From Lobosporangium transversale (taxonomy: Eukaryota > Mortierellomycota > Mortierellomycetes > Mortierellales > Mortierellaceae): 64,000 bases of DNA. A program made the translations under genes and the position numbers. The first letter of the stretch is position 1; every line of letters begins with the position of its first letter. This document shows, in pieces, positions 46,869 through 56,854 of the stretch. The notes below the pieces were generated by a model. The model had not been told where the DNA came from. It did not search any database and saw only the letters and a list, made by a program, of their open reading frames with translations. The stretch lies in contig NW_019029024.1 in the NCBI RefSeq assembly GCF_002105155.1, positions 140,001 through 204,000 on the forward strand, given 5' to 3'.

Positions 46869-48968
46869 ATGGCTACTCCAATTCCACCTCCATTTCCATC
46901 ACCACGCACCACTATAATACGACCATCCTCCTCAGCTATACGAGCTACTACTTCTGCCACAACCTCAAGGCGCTCTAGACCTCGCACTACATCAAATACA
47001 ACTCTGCCCACATTTCAAGACGACAACACAAATAACAGTAACAACAATGGCAGTGGTGGAAGCTTAAGTGGTGGTGCTATTGCTGGACTCATTGTTGGAT
47101 TACTTTTCATTCTTGTTTGCTCTGTTGCCGGAGGTATGTTTCTGCTCAAGAAGAGACGCAGGCGCATGATGGTCGCCGGCCGAGTTGCTCAGAAACCCAA
47201 AGGTCAATATGGTGGTAGCAGTAACGATGATAATGATGATGAAAAGGGACGAGGAGGTGTCCCACAACTTCTCTCAAATCTGATTTCTAAAACGCGCAAG
47301 GCTATCAATAGAGAGCCTAAGGCAAAGGATGCACCAACAGTGGCAGTGCCAGATGTCCGAAACATTACTCAATTACATCAAGCGCAGCTCAGAGCCATGA
47401 ACTCCCCGTCAAGTTCAGTCAGAGCAGGCTCTCCAGCAACAGGAATGTTCCCACCACACAGTGGCTCCTCTTTTCCTACTCACCAGAGTGGCTCATTACC
47501 ACCAACGGGTCCTCTGCCTCTTCCCCCGCTCTATCAAGCAACTGCTCAAAACTTTACCCAGCAACAGCCGCCAACAAGCAATACACAGCCAGGAGATATA
47601 GCCAACACAACAATCATTGGGCAAACTGACCATCACCAGCATCAGCCGCAATATCAATATCAACAGCACCATTACCAACCATCATACCAACAACAACCGC
47701 CCAGTGGAACGTTTGCCCAACACATTAGTACCCCAGCCAGTCAACCCTATTTTTACCAACCAGGTACTGGATTAGTTTCTGTACCACTATCCCTTCCTGT
47801 CCCCCATCATCAGCCGCCACTCCAGACTGCATTCTTGCAACAACCTCCACAGCAACAGCCACTTCTTGCTCAGTCCCCCCAACCACAGTCATACCAACCT
47901 ATACCATCCAATGTCAATAAGATATACACTGCTTCCCCGACCTCTATAACGCCACTATCAGGGCAGCCTGTACATCAGTACCAGCCTACTATCGGACAGT
48001 GGCAAGCGTCTGCTTCTTTCCCTCCACCACCGCAAACCTCATCTCCTACTGTTATTCAACCTAAATCAACAACCCCTGATGCATGTAACGTCTTCTTGCC
48101 AGGCGATGCATCCAGACCATTACTAGGTCAGGGGCTGTTCAAGATCGTACCAGATGCTGAAGATGAAGAAATGACACAACAAGCAATCACCGAGGAGAGG
48201 ATAGCAGTATCAAAGTCTATTGATACCCCGAATGATATTCAGCTCTTGCAGCTAAATCTTGGCGATGAGTTTTTGAAATCGGTGATGACCTTTGAAAACC
48301 AGGACCAACGCTTCCAGAATCTTGAAGCCGATCGAGCTGTATCTCCAGTTCTACATCCTTCAAACCAGAGTGAAGTATATCCTGATATGAGGAATGCTCT
48401 GTCAGATGGAAAAGGGCTTCAGAACGACAAGCAAGAATTGAATGAATACTTTCACGAACAACAAGACGAACAACCGCCTATAGTAATTGTTGGAAGTGAT
48501 ATCGTATTAGAACCACTGCCGAGTGCCAAAGCAGCTGCTATGGCTGCCCGAGAGGCAGCATCTAATCCGAGCATCACCCCCTCTGTAACAAAAGCTCCTA
48601 GTCAAGAAAGTCTTCGCCTTCAAAAGCCCAGTACTATCGAGAATGTAAAACCAAGTCTTCATCGCAAGGCTACAATAGGTGCCATGTTGCCTACAATGGG
48701 GACTGAGGAATACCTTGAACGCACGGACGATAAAGAAGAGTATTCTTTTGGATTGCATGGCGACAGGCGCACATTGGCGGGATCGTCTCTGGATTCGGCG
48801 CCTATAACTCACCCTCCAACGATGGTTTCTTTGGCAGAAGGAGCACAGGGTGATATCTTGAGTGTAGACGAGCCTGTTATGGCTTCTTCCATCTTCGTAG
48901 CTGGGGGTGCACCGCCGCCGCCCCTGATCAGGTCAACCAAACCAAACGCCAAAAAAAGCAATGCATAG
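46869..48968 (+). CDS. Low-complexity single-pass membrane protein, possible surface sensor
   Basis: A single exon of 699 residues. The first 65 residues are rich in Ser, Thr, Pro and Arg, then Asn (NNSNNNGSGG). One clear membrane segment runs from about 70 to 93 (GAIAGLIVGLLFILVCSVAGG) and is followed by a stop-transfer cluster KKRRRRMM. The remaining 600 residues are predicted cytoplasmic: a long Gln/Pro/His-rich region (about 230-390), then a more ordinary Asp/Glu-rich part, ending Lys-rich. Layout (short S/T-rich outside part, one membrane helix, long disordered inside tail) recalls fungal wall-stress sensors such as Mid2 and Wsc, but there is no WSC domain and no cleavable signal peptide. 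The function is not known. T-rich tracts precede the start. Confidence 0.75.
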   Translation: MATPIPPPFPSPRTTIIRPSSSAIRATTSATTSRRSRPRTTSNTTLPTFQDDNTNNSNNNGSGGSLSGGAIAGLIVGLLFILVCSVAGGMFLLKKRRRRMMVAGRVAQKPKGQYGGSSNDDNDDEKGRGGVPQLLSNLISKTRKAINREPKAKDAPTVAVPDVRNITQLHQAQLRAMNSPSSSVRAGSPATGMFPPHSGSSFPTHQSGSLPPTGPLPLPPLYQATAQNFTQQQPPTSNTQPGDIANTTIIGQTDHHQHQPQYQYQQHHYQPSYQQQPPSGTFAQHISTPASQPYFYQPGTGLVSVPLSLPVPHHQPPLQTAFLQQPPQQQPLLAQSPQPQSYQPIPSNVNKIYTASPTSITPLSGQPVHQYQPTIGQWQASASFPPPPQTSSPTVIQPKSTTPDACNVFLPGDASRPLLGQGLFKIVPDAEDEEMTQQAITEERIAVSKSIDTPNDIQLLQLNLGDEFLKSVMTFENQDQRFQNLEADRAVSPVLHPSNQSEVYPDMRNALSDGKGLQNDKQELNEYFHEQQDEQPPIVIVGSDIVLEPLPSAKAAAMAAREAASNPSITPSVTKAPSQESLRLQKPSTIENVKPSLHRKATIGAMLPTMGTEEYLERTDDKEEYSFGLHGDRRTLAGSSLDSAPITHPPTMVSLAEGAQGDILSVDEPVMASSIFVAGGAPPPPLIRSTKPNAKKSNA

Positions 48969-49306
48969 CTTCATTCTAAGAAGGACAATAAATCAGTGCC
49001 CATACTTAATGCAAGTGTTATTTATGAGACAGCATAACTCGTGTACAAGAGAATTATATAGGGGTCGCGGAAGGGCTTTTTTCAAAACATTTTCAACAAC
49101 GAGTATTTGGGCCATAGCCATGTAAACTTGTGGATTTTCACACTAGTGTCATGGTAGGCCCCGTTAGTTCCAATGAATCAGCTTTGTGTGCAATGTAGTC
49201 TTGGGATATGAGTTGTACAACAACCCCACTCTGCCAAACTATGAGTGACAAATGCTCGAAAGCAAAACGTGACATTAGCGAATCTCTTTTGTCTGACCAC
49301 CATCAA
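48969..49306. other. Spacer left of the tandem mobile elements
   Basis: About 340 nt, A/T-rich, holding the 3' UTR of the membrane-protein gene. Nothing else is recognised. The sequence just before 49307 is the predicted left half of the empty target site. Confidence 0.5.
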
Positions 49307-49313
49307 ATAGATT
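49307..49313. repeat. Core direct repeat, left edge
   Basis: ATAGATT, preceded by host sequence ending CATCAA and followed by the element's left end GTGAAACG. Confidence 0.75.
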
Positions 49314-49331
49314 GTGAAACGAAATTGCTCA

Positions 49332-49357
49332 CCTGTGTCCATTCAGATGGACACAGG
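49332..49357. repeat. Left-end inverted repeat with GGACACAG motifs, copy 1
   Basis: Arms of 11 bp (CCTGTGTCCAT and its complement) with a 4-nt loop, followed by two more direct GGACACAG units up to 49376. A related GGACACA lies near the right end of the unit. Possible recombinase-binding arms. Confidence 0.6.
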
Positions 49358-49402
49358 CGGACACAGGTGGACACAGAAGGATACCAAGTCACAAAATTTT
49401 TA

Positions 49403-49453
49403 TATTTCGCTTCACAAATCTTTTTCCACAAAATGGATTTGTGAAGCGAAATA
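49403..49453. repeat. 18-bp hairpin in the left end, copy 1
   Basis: Arms 49403-49420 and 49436-49453 pair perfectly (TATTTCGCTTCACAAATC). The right arm is also nearly the same as the very left edge of the element (49310-49325), so the edge sequence occurs three times in about 145 bp. Confidence 0.7.
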
Positions 49454-49638
49454 GACAAAATCTTTTTATGGTAGAGACAGTGTTAATGATTAAGACAGTT
49501 TTTATATTGATGAAGTATTCAATTATTTCTGCTATAGTGCGTTGGTAGCCGAGTCGAGTTAAAAATGCTTTGATAGCGCTTTGATGGTGTTTTGTCTTGT
49601 TAATAGTGTTGACGATAATGCTTTTTTCTGGATGATAC

Positions 49639-50030
49639 TTATGCTAAACACCTTGGAATATCACAAATTTCACGACAATGGATTGCTTGTACATTGTATT
49701 TTCTCAGCCTCTTTTGGCTCAAGGATGCAGCCAACAGTTTTCTGCCTCTTGTAGCTACCTTCCCAAGTGGAATATCGTCCAGGCTTAAGCCTCTTTCGTA
49801 GGCTTCCGAGACCCCTGCATATCGACCAGAGTGCGTAATTTGGGCCGAATGCACGTCGCAGGCACGCATTACAGCCGCCGTAGTGCTCATTTGGGTTCGG
49901 CCAACAAGCGCTTCCTTTCGGTTCTCTAACCGTTCTTGGCTTGTGCCACCCCCTGTTAGCACCTTGATGCTGTACCACTCGTCAGGGTCCGCAAAATTGA
50001 GAAGAGGCTCCTTGAACACCTACAATAGGG

Positions 50031-50062
<32 letters not shown>

Positions 50063-52222
50063 AGGATATATGTCACTTCGTGTAATTGAATGAGAAAAAA
50101 TCATACGCTCGCGTCAAGGCTGACGGCATCATTTACTTGGAACCGTTCTAGCATATAAAATGCAAACCCGCCCACGGTGCACCTTAAGAACAGCTTATGT
50201 CGATAAGCTGTCGCATAGAGTTCGACACCTTTATGGTTTGTCTTTCCACGTGTGATGCAGAAGACAAGCCCCGACGCCAGCTTTGACCCTGGCGCGGGGT
50301 GACGGGTCTGAATATTGAATGTGTTAGCTAGGTTCAAGTTTCGGATATCCTCATCCCGCAGCAACATATGATGGCGTGCAAGGAGGCATAGCCTCTCCCT
50401 CATATATTGAAATCGCGCAACACTGTCGTAAGGTCGCCTGCCGCTTACTCCAACCGTCGGAAGCATGCGCCATGTAAAGGCCAACATACGCAGGTACATT
50501 TTAGTGTTGTAAGGTTCTCGTACGGCACAGGTGGCAGTGCGGGATAAGGTGCCTGTCGTTACTTTGTGATGGACAAGTTTCTCTCCATAATTTTTGATCG
50601 CCTCCGCTAGTGGTACATCCGTTCTTGGGTTTGGGGCGGGATTGGGATACGGAGCTGTCGAAGAAGACTGTTGCCTCCATAAGTATTGCAAAGCCTTCTT
50701 AACATTTGCGACTGTCCCCAGCGTGAGAGGAACAAAGACATTTTTGCTGCCATGTTTGTCCTCTGGTGCTTGCAGGATAACTACAAACGCGAAAGTATAT
50801 CCAAAAAAAAAAAAAAAAAAAAAAAAGTAATTGTATAATAAAAAATATCAACCAAATTGCAACAATCAAAGATACATTAAGGTGGATGCAGGATTAAGGA
50901 ATGATTTATTAAGTCATAATTTAGTAGGCTATTTATATTGATAATTAACACTGAATTGCAGCCATGGTGTCTTGTCACCTGGGGTACGCGTGATAGCGGA
51001 GCCTTCCCAAAGGTTTGGATCCCAGTACTGACAATTTATATATTAATACATGGTTATCTTTACATACCTTGTTCTCTTTCATTTTCAGTCCTGATAACGG
51101 CTGCAGTCTTCCGCTTCGGCGTGATGTTCTTGCTTGAACCCCCAACAGTTACAGCTTCATGTGATGCTCGCTCCTCATCATTCAATGCTATATCAATCTG
51201 CCATTGATGTGGGTCGACTCCTTCAGGTGGCTCCATATTATCCCAGGAGGGAGGAGCCTTCTTACCTCTCTGTGCTAATGACCTCAGCTGAAGCTCCAGA
51301 TCTTCATCCTGTTCCTGTTTCTGTCCTTGTTCCTGTCCCTGCCCCTGACCCTGTCTCCGTTCCTGACCCTGTTCCTGACCCTGTCCCTGTCCCTGTTGTT
51401 GACCTTGGTCTATGCTTTGGCCGTCGTCGTCATCAACTTGCTCGCTATTATCTAATGTCTCCAGTCTCTGCTCCATGTCGCTTAGTTCATGTTCGTCGAT
51501 ATCTGCCTCGACTAATTCGTCGATCTCTTCTCCCTCATAGACTGCGTCTTCCCCAGCCTGAGAATTCGAAGAATCTCCTCCACCTTGCTGGGCATACCCA
51601 ATAGCGCCACGATAGCAACGATCTGTGCCGATCAATCGCTTTACTGTTCGCTTGAAGACAACCGTTGTGAAGTATTCAAGCATGCGTTTCGCATCGACGC
51701 TACAGTCACCTTGATAATTTTCATTGCAGTATTGCTAAAAACAAAAAAGAGAATTAGCCAAGTCGTCTAGTTTGATAGCCTGTCTGAGATAGCTCATAGC
51801 GACATTTTGATGATCCAACATACCTCCCACAGCCGGAGCTGTGTCTTATATTGATTCACTGTCGTCGATGAATCTGGATCATCTAAAATCATCTGCAGCA
51901 CACTTCTCGCCGACTCCTTCCGTGCGTTCGCCAGGGCCAGCTCTTCCTCTGTCAATGGGCCGGAGTGAAGGAAATTTGAGGATAAAGAATCAGCCTCACA
52001 ACGCCTAGGGCGCTTAAAAGACTTTGCACTAACTCTAGCAGTCTGTGCCACTGGTGAAGGCTCTGGAGTCGTTTCGTCAGTCAGAATAACTCTTTTTCTC
52101 CTCGGTGCTGCACGAGTGGATCCAGTGCGAGTACTTGACTTGGTTGGCTTCGTCTGACTGGTGCTTTGTTCCAAATCCATGCAGGTGAAATTGGATAAAA
52201 TCTTTTCGTTGTTGTTTGTCAT
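49639..52222 (-). CDS. Crypton/NDC10_II-like tyrosine recombinase, copy 1
   Basis: Exons 52222-51824, 51734-51068, 50780-50107 and 50019-49639 give 706 residues. The ATG at 52222 is preferred over an in-frame one at 52420 because the sequence between is T/C-rich and leader-like. Residues 1-100 are basic and Ser/Thr-rich. A helical core-binding-like part (LRLWEQYCNENYQG) lies at about 128-160 across intron 1. A Gln/Glu/Gly repeat (near 230-265) comes next. The catalytic part starts near 356: LLRDEDIRNLNL (495-506), GKTNHKG (534-540), AYRHKLFLRC, and HSGR at 643-646, which correspond to the Arg, Lys and His-x-x-Arg of tyrosine recombinases and to the NDC10_II fold. The Tyr nucleophile is not certain; Y688 is a candidate, further away than usual. 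Two introns carry poly-T (coding strand). Confidence 0.75.
50031..50060. repeat. Intronic A30 run, copy 1
   Basis: Thirty A in the last intron of the copy 1 recombinase gene. The same place in copy 2 has 31 A, the only difference I found between the units. Confidence 0.8.
51309..51412. repeat. Minisatellite coding Gln/Gly/Glu, copy 1
   Basis: Degenerate 6-bp units of the CTGTCC/CTGTTC/CTGACC type, repeated about 17 times. They encode the Gln-Gly and Gln-Glu repeats of the recombinase. On the opposite strand they leave a Pro/Val/Asp open frame that is an artefact. The same array lies at 54575-54678 in copy 2. Confidence 0.8.
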
Positions 52223-52495
52223 TTTGAAAGTGAGCAAGCAGGAATGAACCTTTGAAAATGCGAATGTGCCGTTATTTTTCTCAGCTTTAGTCAGGGGAGA
52301 GGGTAAGTCTACTCTGTGTATTGTAGGTTTTATTGTTTTATTGTGTATATGAATGTATGGAGGAATGAAGGCGTGAAATAAAGAAGAAAGAAAGAGATCT
52401 TTAGCATGCCATGATGACATTGTTAAAATTTCGATGGATTTGATGTCAATTCAAATTTCAGGACAAGTGTCGGAGTAAAAGCCACAAAACGGACA

Positions 52496-52518
52496 CATGT
52501 CTTGTACGTACAGACATG
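52496..52518. repeat. Right-end imperfect palindrome, copy 1
   Basis: CATGTCT, T, GTACGTAC, AGACATG: a near-perfect palindrome of 23 nt placed 53 bp inside the right core. It may be an operator-like or recombinase-binding site. It recurs at 55762-55784 in copy 2. Confidence 0.6.
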
Positions 52519-52571
52519 AAACATAATACCCTTAAATGGAAAAAGGGCTGGATTTGGCATCATAATCCATT

Positions 52572-52578
52572 ATAGATT
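52572..52578. repeat. Core direct repeat, junction of the two units
   Basis: ATAGATT, preceded by the right end of copy 1 (CATAATCCATT) and followed by the left end of copy 2 (GTGAAACG). This is the sequence expected at the junction of a circular form. Confidence 0.75.
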
Positions 52579-52903
52579 GTGAAACGAAATTGCTCACCTG
52601 TGTCCATTCAGATGGACACAGGCGGACACAGGTGGACACAGAAGGATACCAAGTCACAAAATTTTTATATTTCGCTTCACAAATCTTTTTCCACAAAATG
52701 GATTTGTGAAGCGAAATAGACAAAATCTTTTTATGGTAGAGACAGTGTTAATGATTAAGACAGTTTTTATATTGATGAAGTATTCAATTATTTCTGCTAT
52801 AGTGCGTTGGTAGCCGAGTCGAGTTAAAAATGCTTTGATAGCGCTTTGATGGTGTTTTGTCTTGTTAATAGTGTTGACGATAATGCTTTTTTCTGGATGA
52901 TAC

Positions 52904-53295
52904 TTATGCTAAACACCTTGGAATATCACAAATTTCACGACAATGGATTGCTTGTACATTGTATTTTCTCAGCCTCTTTTGGCTCAAGGATGCAGCCAAC
53001 AGTTTTCTGCCTCTTGTAGCTACCTTCCCAAGTGGAATATCGTCCAGGCTTAAGCCTCTTTCGTAGGCTTCCGAGACCCCTGCATATCGACCAGAGTGCG
53101 TAATTTGGGCCGAATGCACGTCGCAGGCACGCATTACAGCCGCCGTAGTGCTCATTTGGGTTCGGCCAACAAGCGCTTCCTTTCGGTTCTCTAACCGTTC
53201 TTGGCTTGTGCCACCCCCTGTTAGCACCTTGATGCTGTACCACTCGTCAGGGTCCGCAAAATTGAGAAGAGGCTCCTTGAACACCTACAATAGGG

Positions 53296-53328
<33 letters not shown>

Positions 53329-55488
53329 AGGATATATGTCACTTCGTGTAATTGAATGAGAAAAAATCATACGCTCGCGTCAAGGCTGACGGCATCATTT
53401 ACTTGGAACCGTTCTAGCATATAAAATGCAAACCCGCCCACGGTGCACCTTAAGAACAGCTTATGTCGATAAGCTGTCGCATAGAGTTCGACACCTTTAT
53501 GGTTTGTCTTTCCACGTGTGATGCAGAAGACAAGCCCCGACGCCAGCTTTGACCCTGGCGCGGGGTGACGGGTCTGAATATTGAATGTGTTAGCTAGGTT
53601 CAAGTTTCGGATATCCTCATCCCGCAGCAACATATGATGGCGTGCAAGGAGGCATAGCCTCTCCCTCATATATTGAAATCGCGCAACACTGTCGTAAGGT
53701 CGCCTGCCGCTTACTCCAACCGTCGGAAGCATGCGCCATGTAAAGGCCAACATACGCAGGTACATTTTAGTGTTGTAAGGTTCTCGTACGGCACAGGTGG
53801 CAGTGCGGGATAAGGTGCCTGTCGTTACTTTGTGATGGACAAGTTTCTCTCCATAATTTTTGATCGCCTCCGCTAGTGGTACATCCGTTCTTGGGTTTGG
53901 GGCGGGATTGGGATACGGAGCTGTCGAAGAAGACTGTTGCCTCCATAAGTATTGCAAAGCCTTCTTAACATTTGCGACTGTCCCCAGCGTGAGAGGAACA
54001 AAGACATTTTTGCTGCCATGTTTGTCCTCTGGTGCTTGCAGGATAACTACAAACGCGAAAGTATATCCAAAAAAAAAAAAAAAAAAAAAAAAGTAATTGT
54101 ATAATAAAAAATATCAACCAAATTGCAACAATCAAAGATACATTAAGGTGGATGCAGGATTAAGGAATGATTTATTAAGTCATAATTTAGTAGGCTATTT
54201 ATATTGATAATTAACACTGAATTGCAGCCATGGTGTCTTGTCACCTGGGGTACGCGTGATAGCGGAGCCTTCCCAAAGGTTTGGATCCCAGTACTGACAA
54301 TTTATATATTAATACATGGTTATCTTTACATACCTTGTTCTCTTTCATTTTCAGTCCTGATAACGGCTGCAGTCTTCCGCTTCGGCGTGATGTTCTTGCT
54401 TGAACCCCCAACAGTTACAGCTTCATGTGATGCTCGCTCCTCATCATTCAATGCTATATCAATCTGCCATTGATGTGGGTCGACTCCTTCAGGTGGCTCC
54501 ATATTATCCCAGGAGGGAGGAGCCTTCTTACCTCTCTGTGCTAATGACCTCAGCTGAAGCTCCAGATCTTCATCCTGTTCCTGTTTCTGTCCTTGTTCCT
54601 GTCCCTGCCCCTGACCCTGTCTCCGTTCCTGACCCTGTTCCTGACCCTGTCCCTGTCCCTGTTGTTGACCTTGGTCTATGCTTTGGCCGTCGTCGTCATC
54701 AACTTGCTCGCTATTATCTAATGTCTCCAGTCTCTGCTCCATGTCGCTTAGTTCATGTTCGTCGATATCTGCCTCGACTAATTCGTCGATCTCTTCTCCC
54801 TCATAGACTGCGTCTTCCCCAGCCTGAGAATTCGAAGAATCTCCTCCACCTTGCTGGGCATACCCAATAGCGCCACGATAGCAACGATCTGTGCCGATCA
54901 ATCGCTTTACTGTTCGCTTGAAGACAACCGTTGTGAAGTATTCAAGCATGCGTTTCGCATCGACGCTACAGTCACCTTGATAATTTTCATTGCAGTATTG
55001 CTAAAAACAAAAAAGAGAATTAGCCAAGTCGTCTAGTTTGATAGCCTGTCTGAGATAGCTCATAGCGACATTTTGATGATCCAACATACCTCCCACAGCC
55101 GGAGCTGTGTCTTATATTGATTCACTGTCGTCGATGAATCTGGATCATCTAAAATCATCTGCAGCACACTTCTCGCCGACTCCTTCCGTGCGTTCGCCAG
55201 GGCCAGCTCTTCCTCTGTCAATGGGCCGGAGTGAAGGAAATTTGAGGATAAAGAATCAGCCTCACAACGCCTAGGGCGCTTAAAAGACTTTGCACTAACT
55301 CTAGCAGTCTGTGCCACTGGTGAAGGCTCTGGAGTCGTTTCGTCAGTCAGAATAACTCTTTTTCTCCTCGGTGCTGCACGAGTGGATCCAGTGCGAGTAC
55401 TTGACTTGGTTGGCTTCGTCTGACTGGTGCTTTGTTCCAAATCCATGCAGGTGAAATTGGATAAAATCTTTTCGTTGTTGTTTGTCAT
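52904..55488 (-). CDS. Crypton/NDC10_II-like tyrosine recombinase, copy 2
   Basis: Exons 55488-55090, 55000-54334, 54046-53373 and 53284-52904 give 706 residues identical to the copy 1 protein, with the same catalytic-type motifs (DIRNL, GKTNHKG, HSGR) and the same open question about the Tyr nucleophile. Both copies have open frames, so neither shows decay. The first ATG in frame is at 55686; the preferred one is 55488 for the reason given for copy 1. The gene ends facing the junction with copy 1. The host's own centromere or chromatin proteins can carry the same NDC10_II fold, but the element-like boundaries argue for a mobile-element protein here. Confidence 0.75.
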
Positions 55489-55837
55489 TTTGAAAGTGAG
55501 CAAGCAGGAATGAACCTTTGAAAATGCGAATGTGCCGTTATTTTTCTCAGCTTTAGTCAGGGGAGAGGGTAAGTCTACTCTGTGTATTGTAGGTTTTATT
55601 GTTTTATTGTGTATATGAATGTATGGAGGAATGAAGGCGTGAAATAAAGAAGAAAGAAAGAGATCTTTAGCATGCCATGATGACATTGTTAAAATTTCGA
55701 TGGATTTGATGTCAATTCAAATTTCAGGACAAGTGTCGGAGTAAAAGCCACAAAACGGACACATGTCTTGTACGTACAGACATGAAACATAATACCCTTA
55801 AATGGAAAAAGGGCTGGATTTGGCATCATAATCCATT

Positions 55838-55844
55838 ATAGATT
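55838..55844. repeat. Core direct repeat, right edge
   Basis: ATAGATT, preceded by the right end of copy 2 and followed by host sequence ATATGAAG. Joined with the left flank it predicts an empty site CATCAA-ATAGATT-ATATGAAG. Confidence 0.75.
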
Positions 55845-56854
55845 ATATGAAGAAGCATACATCGCAATCCAAATCAAGACAATGAAGTTTTGGTTTTTTA
55901 TTTCTAAGTTCTCTAGACATACCGTTTAAAAGCAAGGTAACTTTATACTGTATTCTGTATACAATGTGATACGTAGCCAACAACAGGCTCCCATCGCTTC
56001 TGTCTCATGTGAACTGTCTTAAAGTTTCTCGGTCCCAATATTATTCATTCATAAGCCAGGCTAGTGCCTTGTGTTTGACCGGAACGAGTCCCGAGCTGTC
56101 TATTCCATATATGTTTGATTTACATATATACTTACATCATACATCAGTGAAATGAAGTGAGCACTTTTTAAGACTACCAGGCTTATTTTATCTCCAAAAC
56201 TTCCTTGACGCCGATAATGATAACAAATATTGAGACCATAAAAAACAATGTCAATATAGAGCTAATCTATCGAGATAAGGTATTACCACGAGGGTTCCTG
56301 AGCAGATTAACGTTTAGCAGGTTCCGTTGGATCCAGATCTATGACCAAGGAGAATCACTTTTGACCATGTGGAAACATTTTCAATGAAAATTTAATCCTG
56401 TAAGAACCAAAATAGCAATTGCCTTGGATCAAAGTTGGCGGGCCACGAGACAATATTTCTAATCTAAAGCGATGATCAAATCGGTAGAAGAATTTTGCAA
56501 ACTAATTGGCCGCCCCTCATTCAATAAAACTATCACAAACGAAGCGGGTCATATTCCGTTTTTTATGGAATGAAACAAATGCCAATCGAGACCTCTGGAT
56601 TTCCTTTAAGAAGGACTCTGGCAGCTACGGCATTATTTACATTTTGCAAATCAATGGTCGAGGACACCGGCATCCAACAACCATATAAAGGGTAGGCTCT
56701 CCACCCTCCTCCGTTTTGGAATCTCTCACTCCATCTTTGATCATCCATTGTCTTTCTTCACCTGCCCCTCCATATCACGCATACCGCAACCTCGCTCCTA
56801 CACTCTTCATCAACGGCCCTCATCGCCGCCTTCCTCTTCACCCATAGGCATATC
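55845..56854. other. Intergenic region right of the mobile elements
   Basis: About 1 kb, A/T-rich, no gene that I can support. It contains the promoter of the first OPT transporter gene in its last 200 nt, with a C/T-rich leader (CTCCATCTTTG, CCGCCTTCCTCTTC). Confidence 0.5.
56684..56690 (+). promoter_or_regulatory. TATA-like box of the first OPT gene
   Basis: TATAAAG lies 171 nt before the ATG. The second OPT gene has TATAAAAA at about the same distance, which supports both. Confidence 0.45.

Larger units (their letters stand above)
49307..52578 (-). mobile_element. Crypton-like tyrosine-recombinase element, copy 1
   Basis: A 3265-bp unit bounded by the 7-bp core ATAGATT at 49307-49313 and 52572-52578. 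It is followed directly by a second unit sharing the middle core. The unit holds one four-exon gene on the minus strand with an NDC10_II/Crypton-like recombinase region and no transposase of the DDE type. It has no long terminal repeats and no terminal inverted repeats typical of cut-and-paste elements. The left end carries hairpin-forming repeats. These are the known marks of Cryptons, which integrate from a circular DNA form by site-specific recombination. The ends are deduced from the duplication boundaries only. Compared with copy 2, I find one difference, in a poly-A run. Confidence 0.75.
52572..55844 (-). mobile_element. Crypton-like tyrosine-recombinase element, copy 2
   Basis: A 3266-bp unit in the same orientation, starting with the shared core and ending with ATAGATT at 55838-55844. 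Exons, introns, both poly-A tracts, the minisatellite and the end hairpins (52597-52622 and 52668-52718) match copy 1. The predicted exons translate identically. The extra base is one A in the run at 53296-53326. The near-perfect identity shows a very recent event or active homogenisation. Confidence 0.75.

Noticed and set aside
51134-51604. Pro/Val/Asp-repeat frame on the plus strand inside copy 1 (and at 54400-54870 in copy 2)
   Set aside because: It is the antisense shadow of the Gln/Gly/Glu minisatellite in the recombinase gene.
49639-55488. A host centromere (CBF3/Ndc10) gene pair
   Set aside because: The fold is shared with Ndc10, but exact tandem units bounded by a core repeat and hairpin ends fit a mobile element better.
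49307-55844. Simple segmental duplication by unequal recombination, or assembly error
   Set aside because: Not fully excluded: microhomology at ATAGATT could give the same picture. Preferred less because the borders coincide with recombinase-gene borders and end repeats, and one poly-A length differs.
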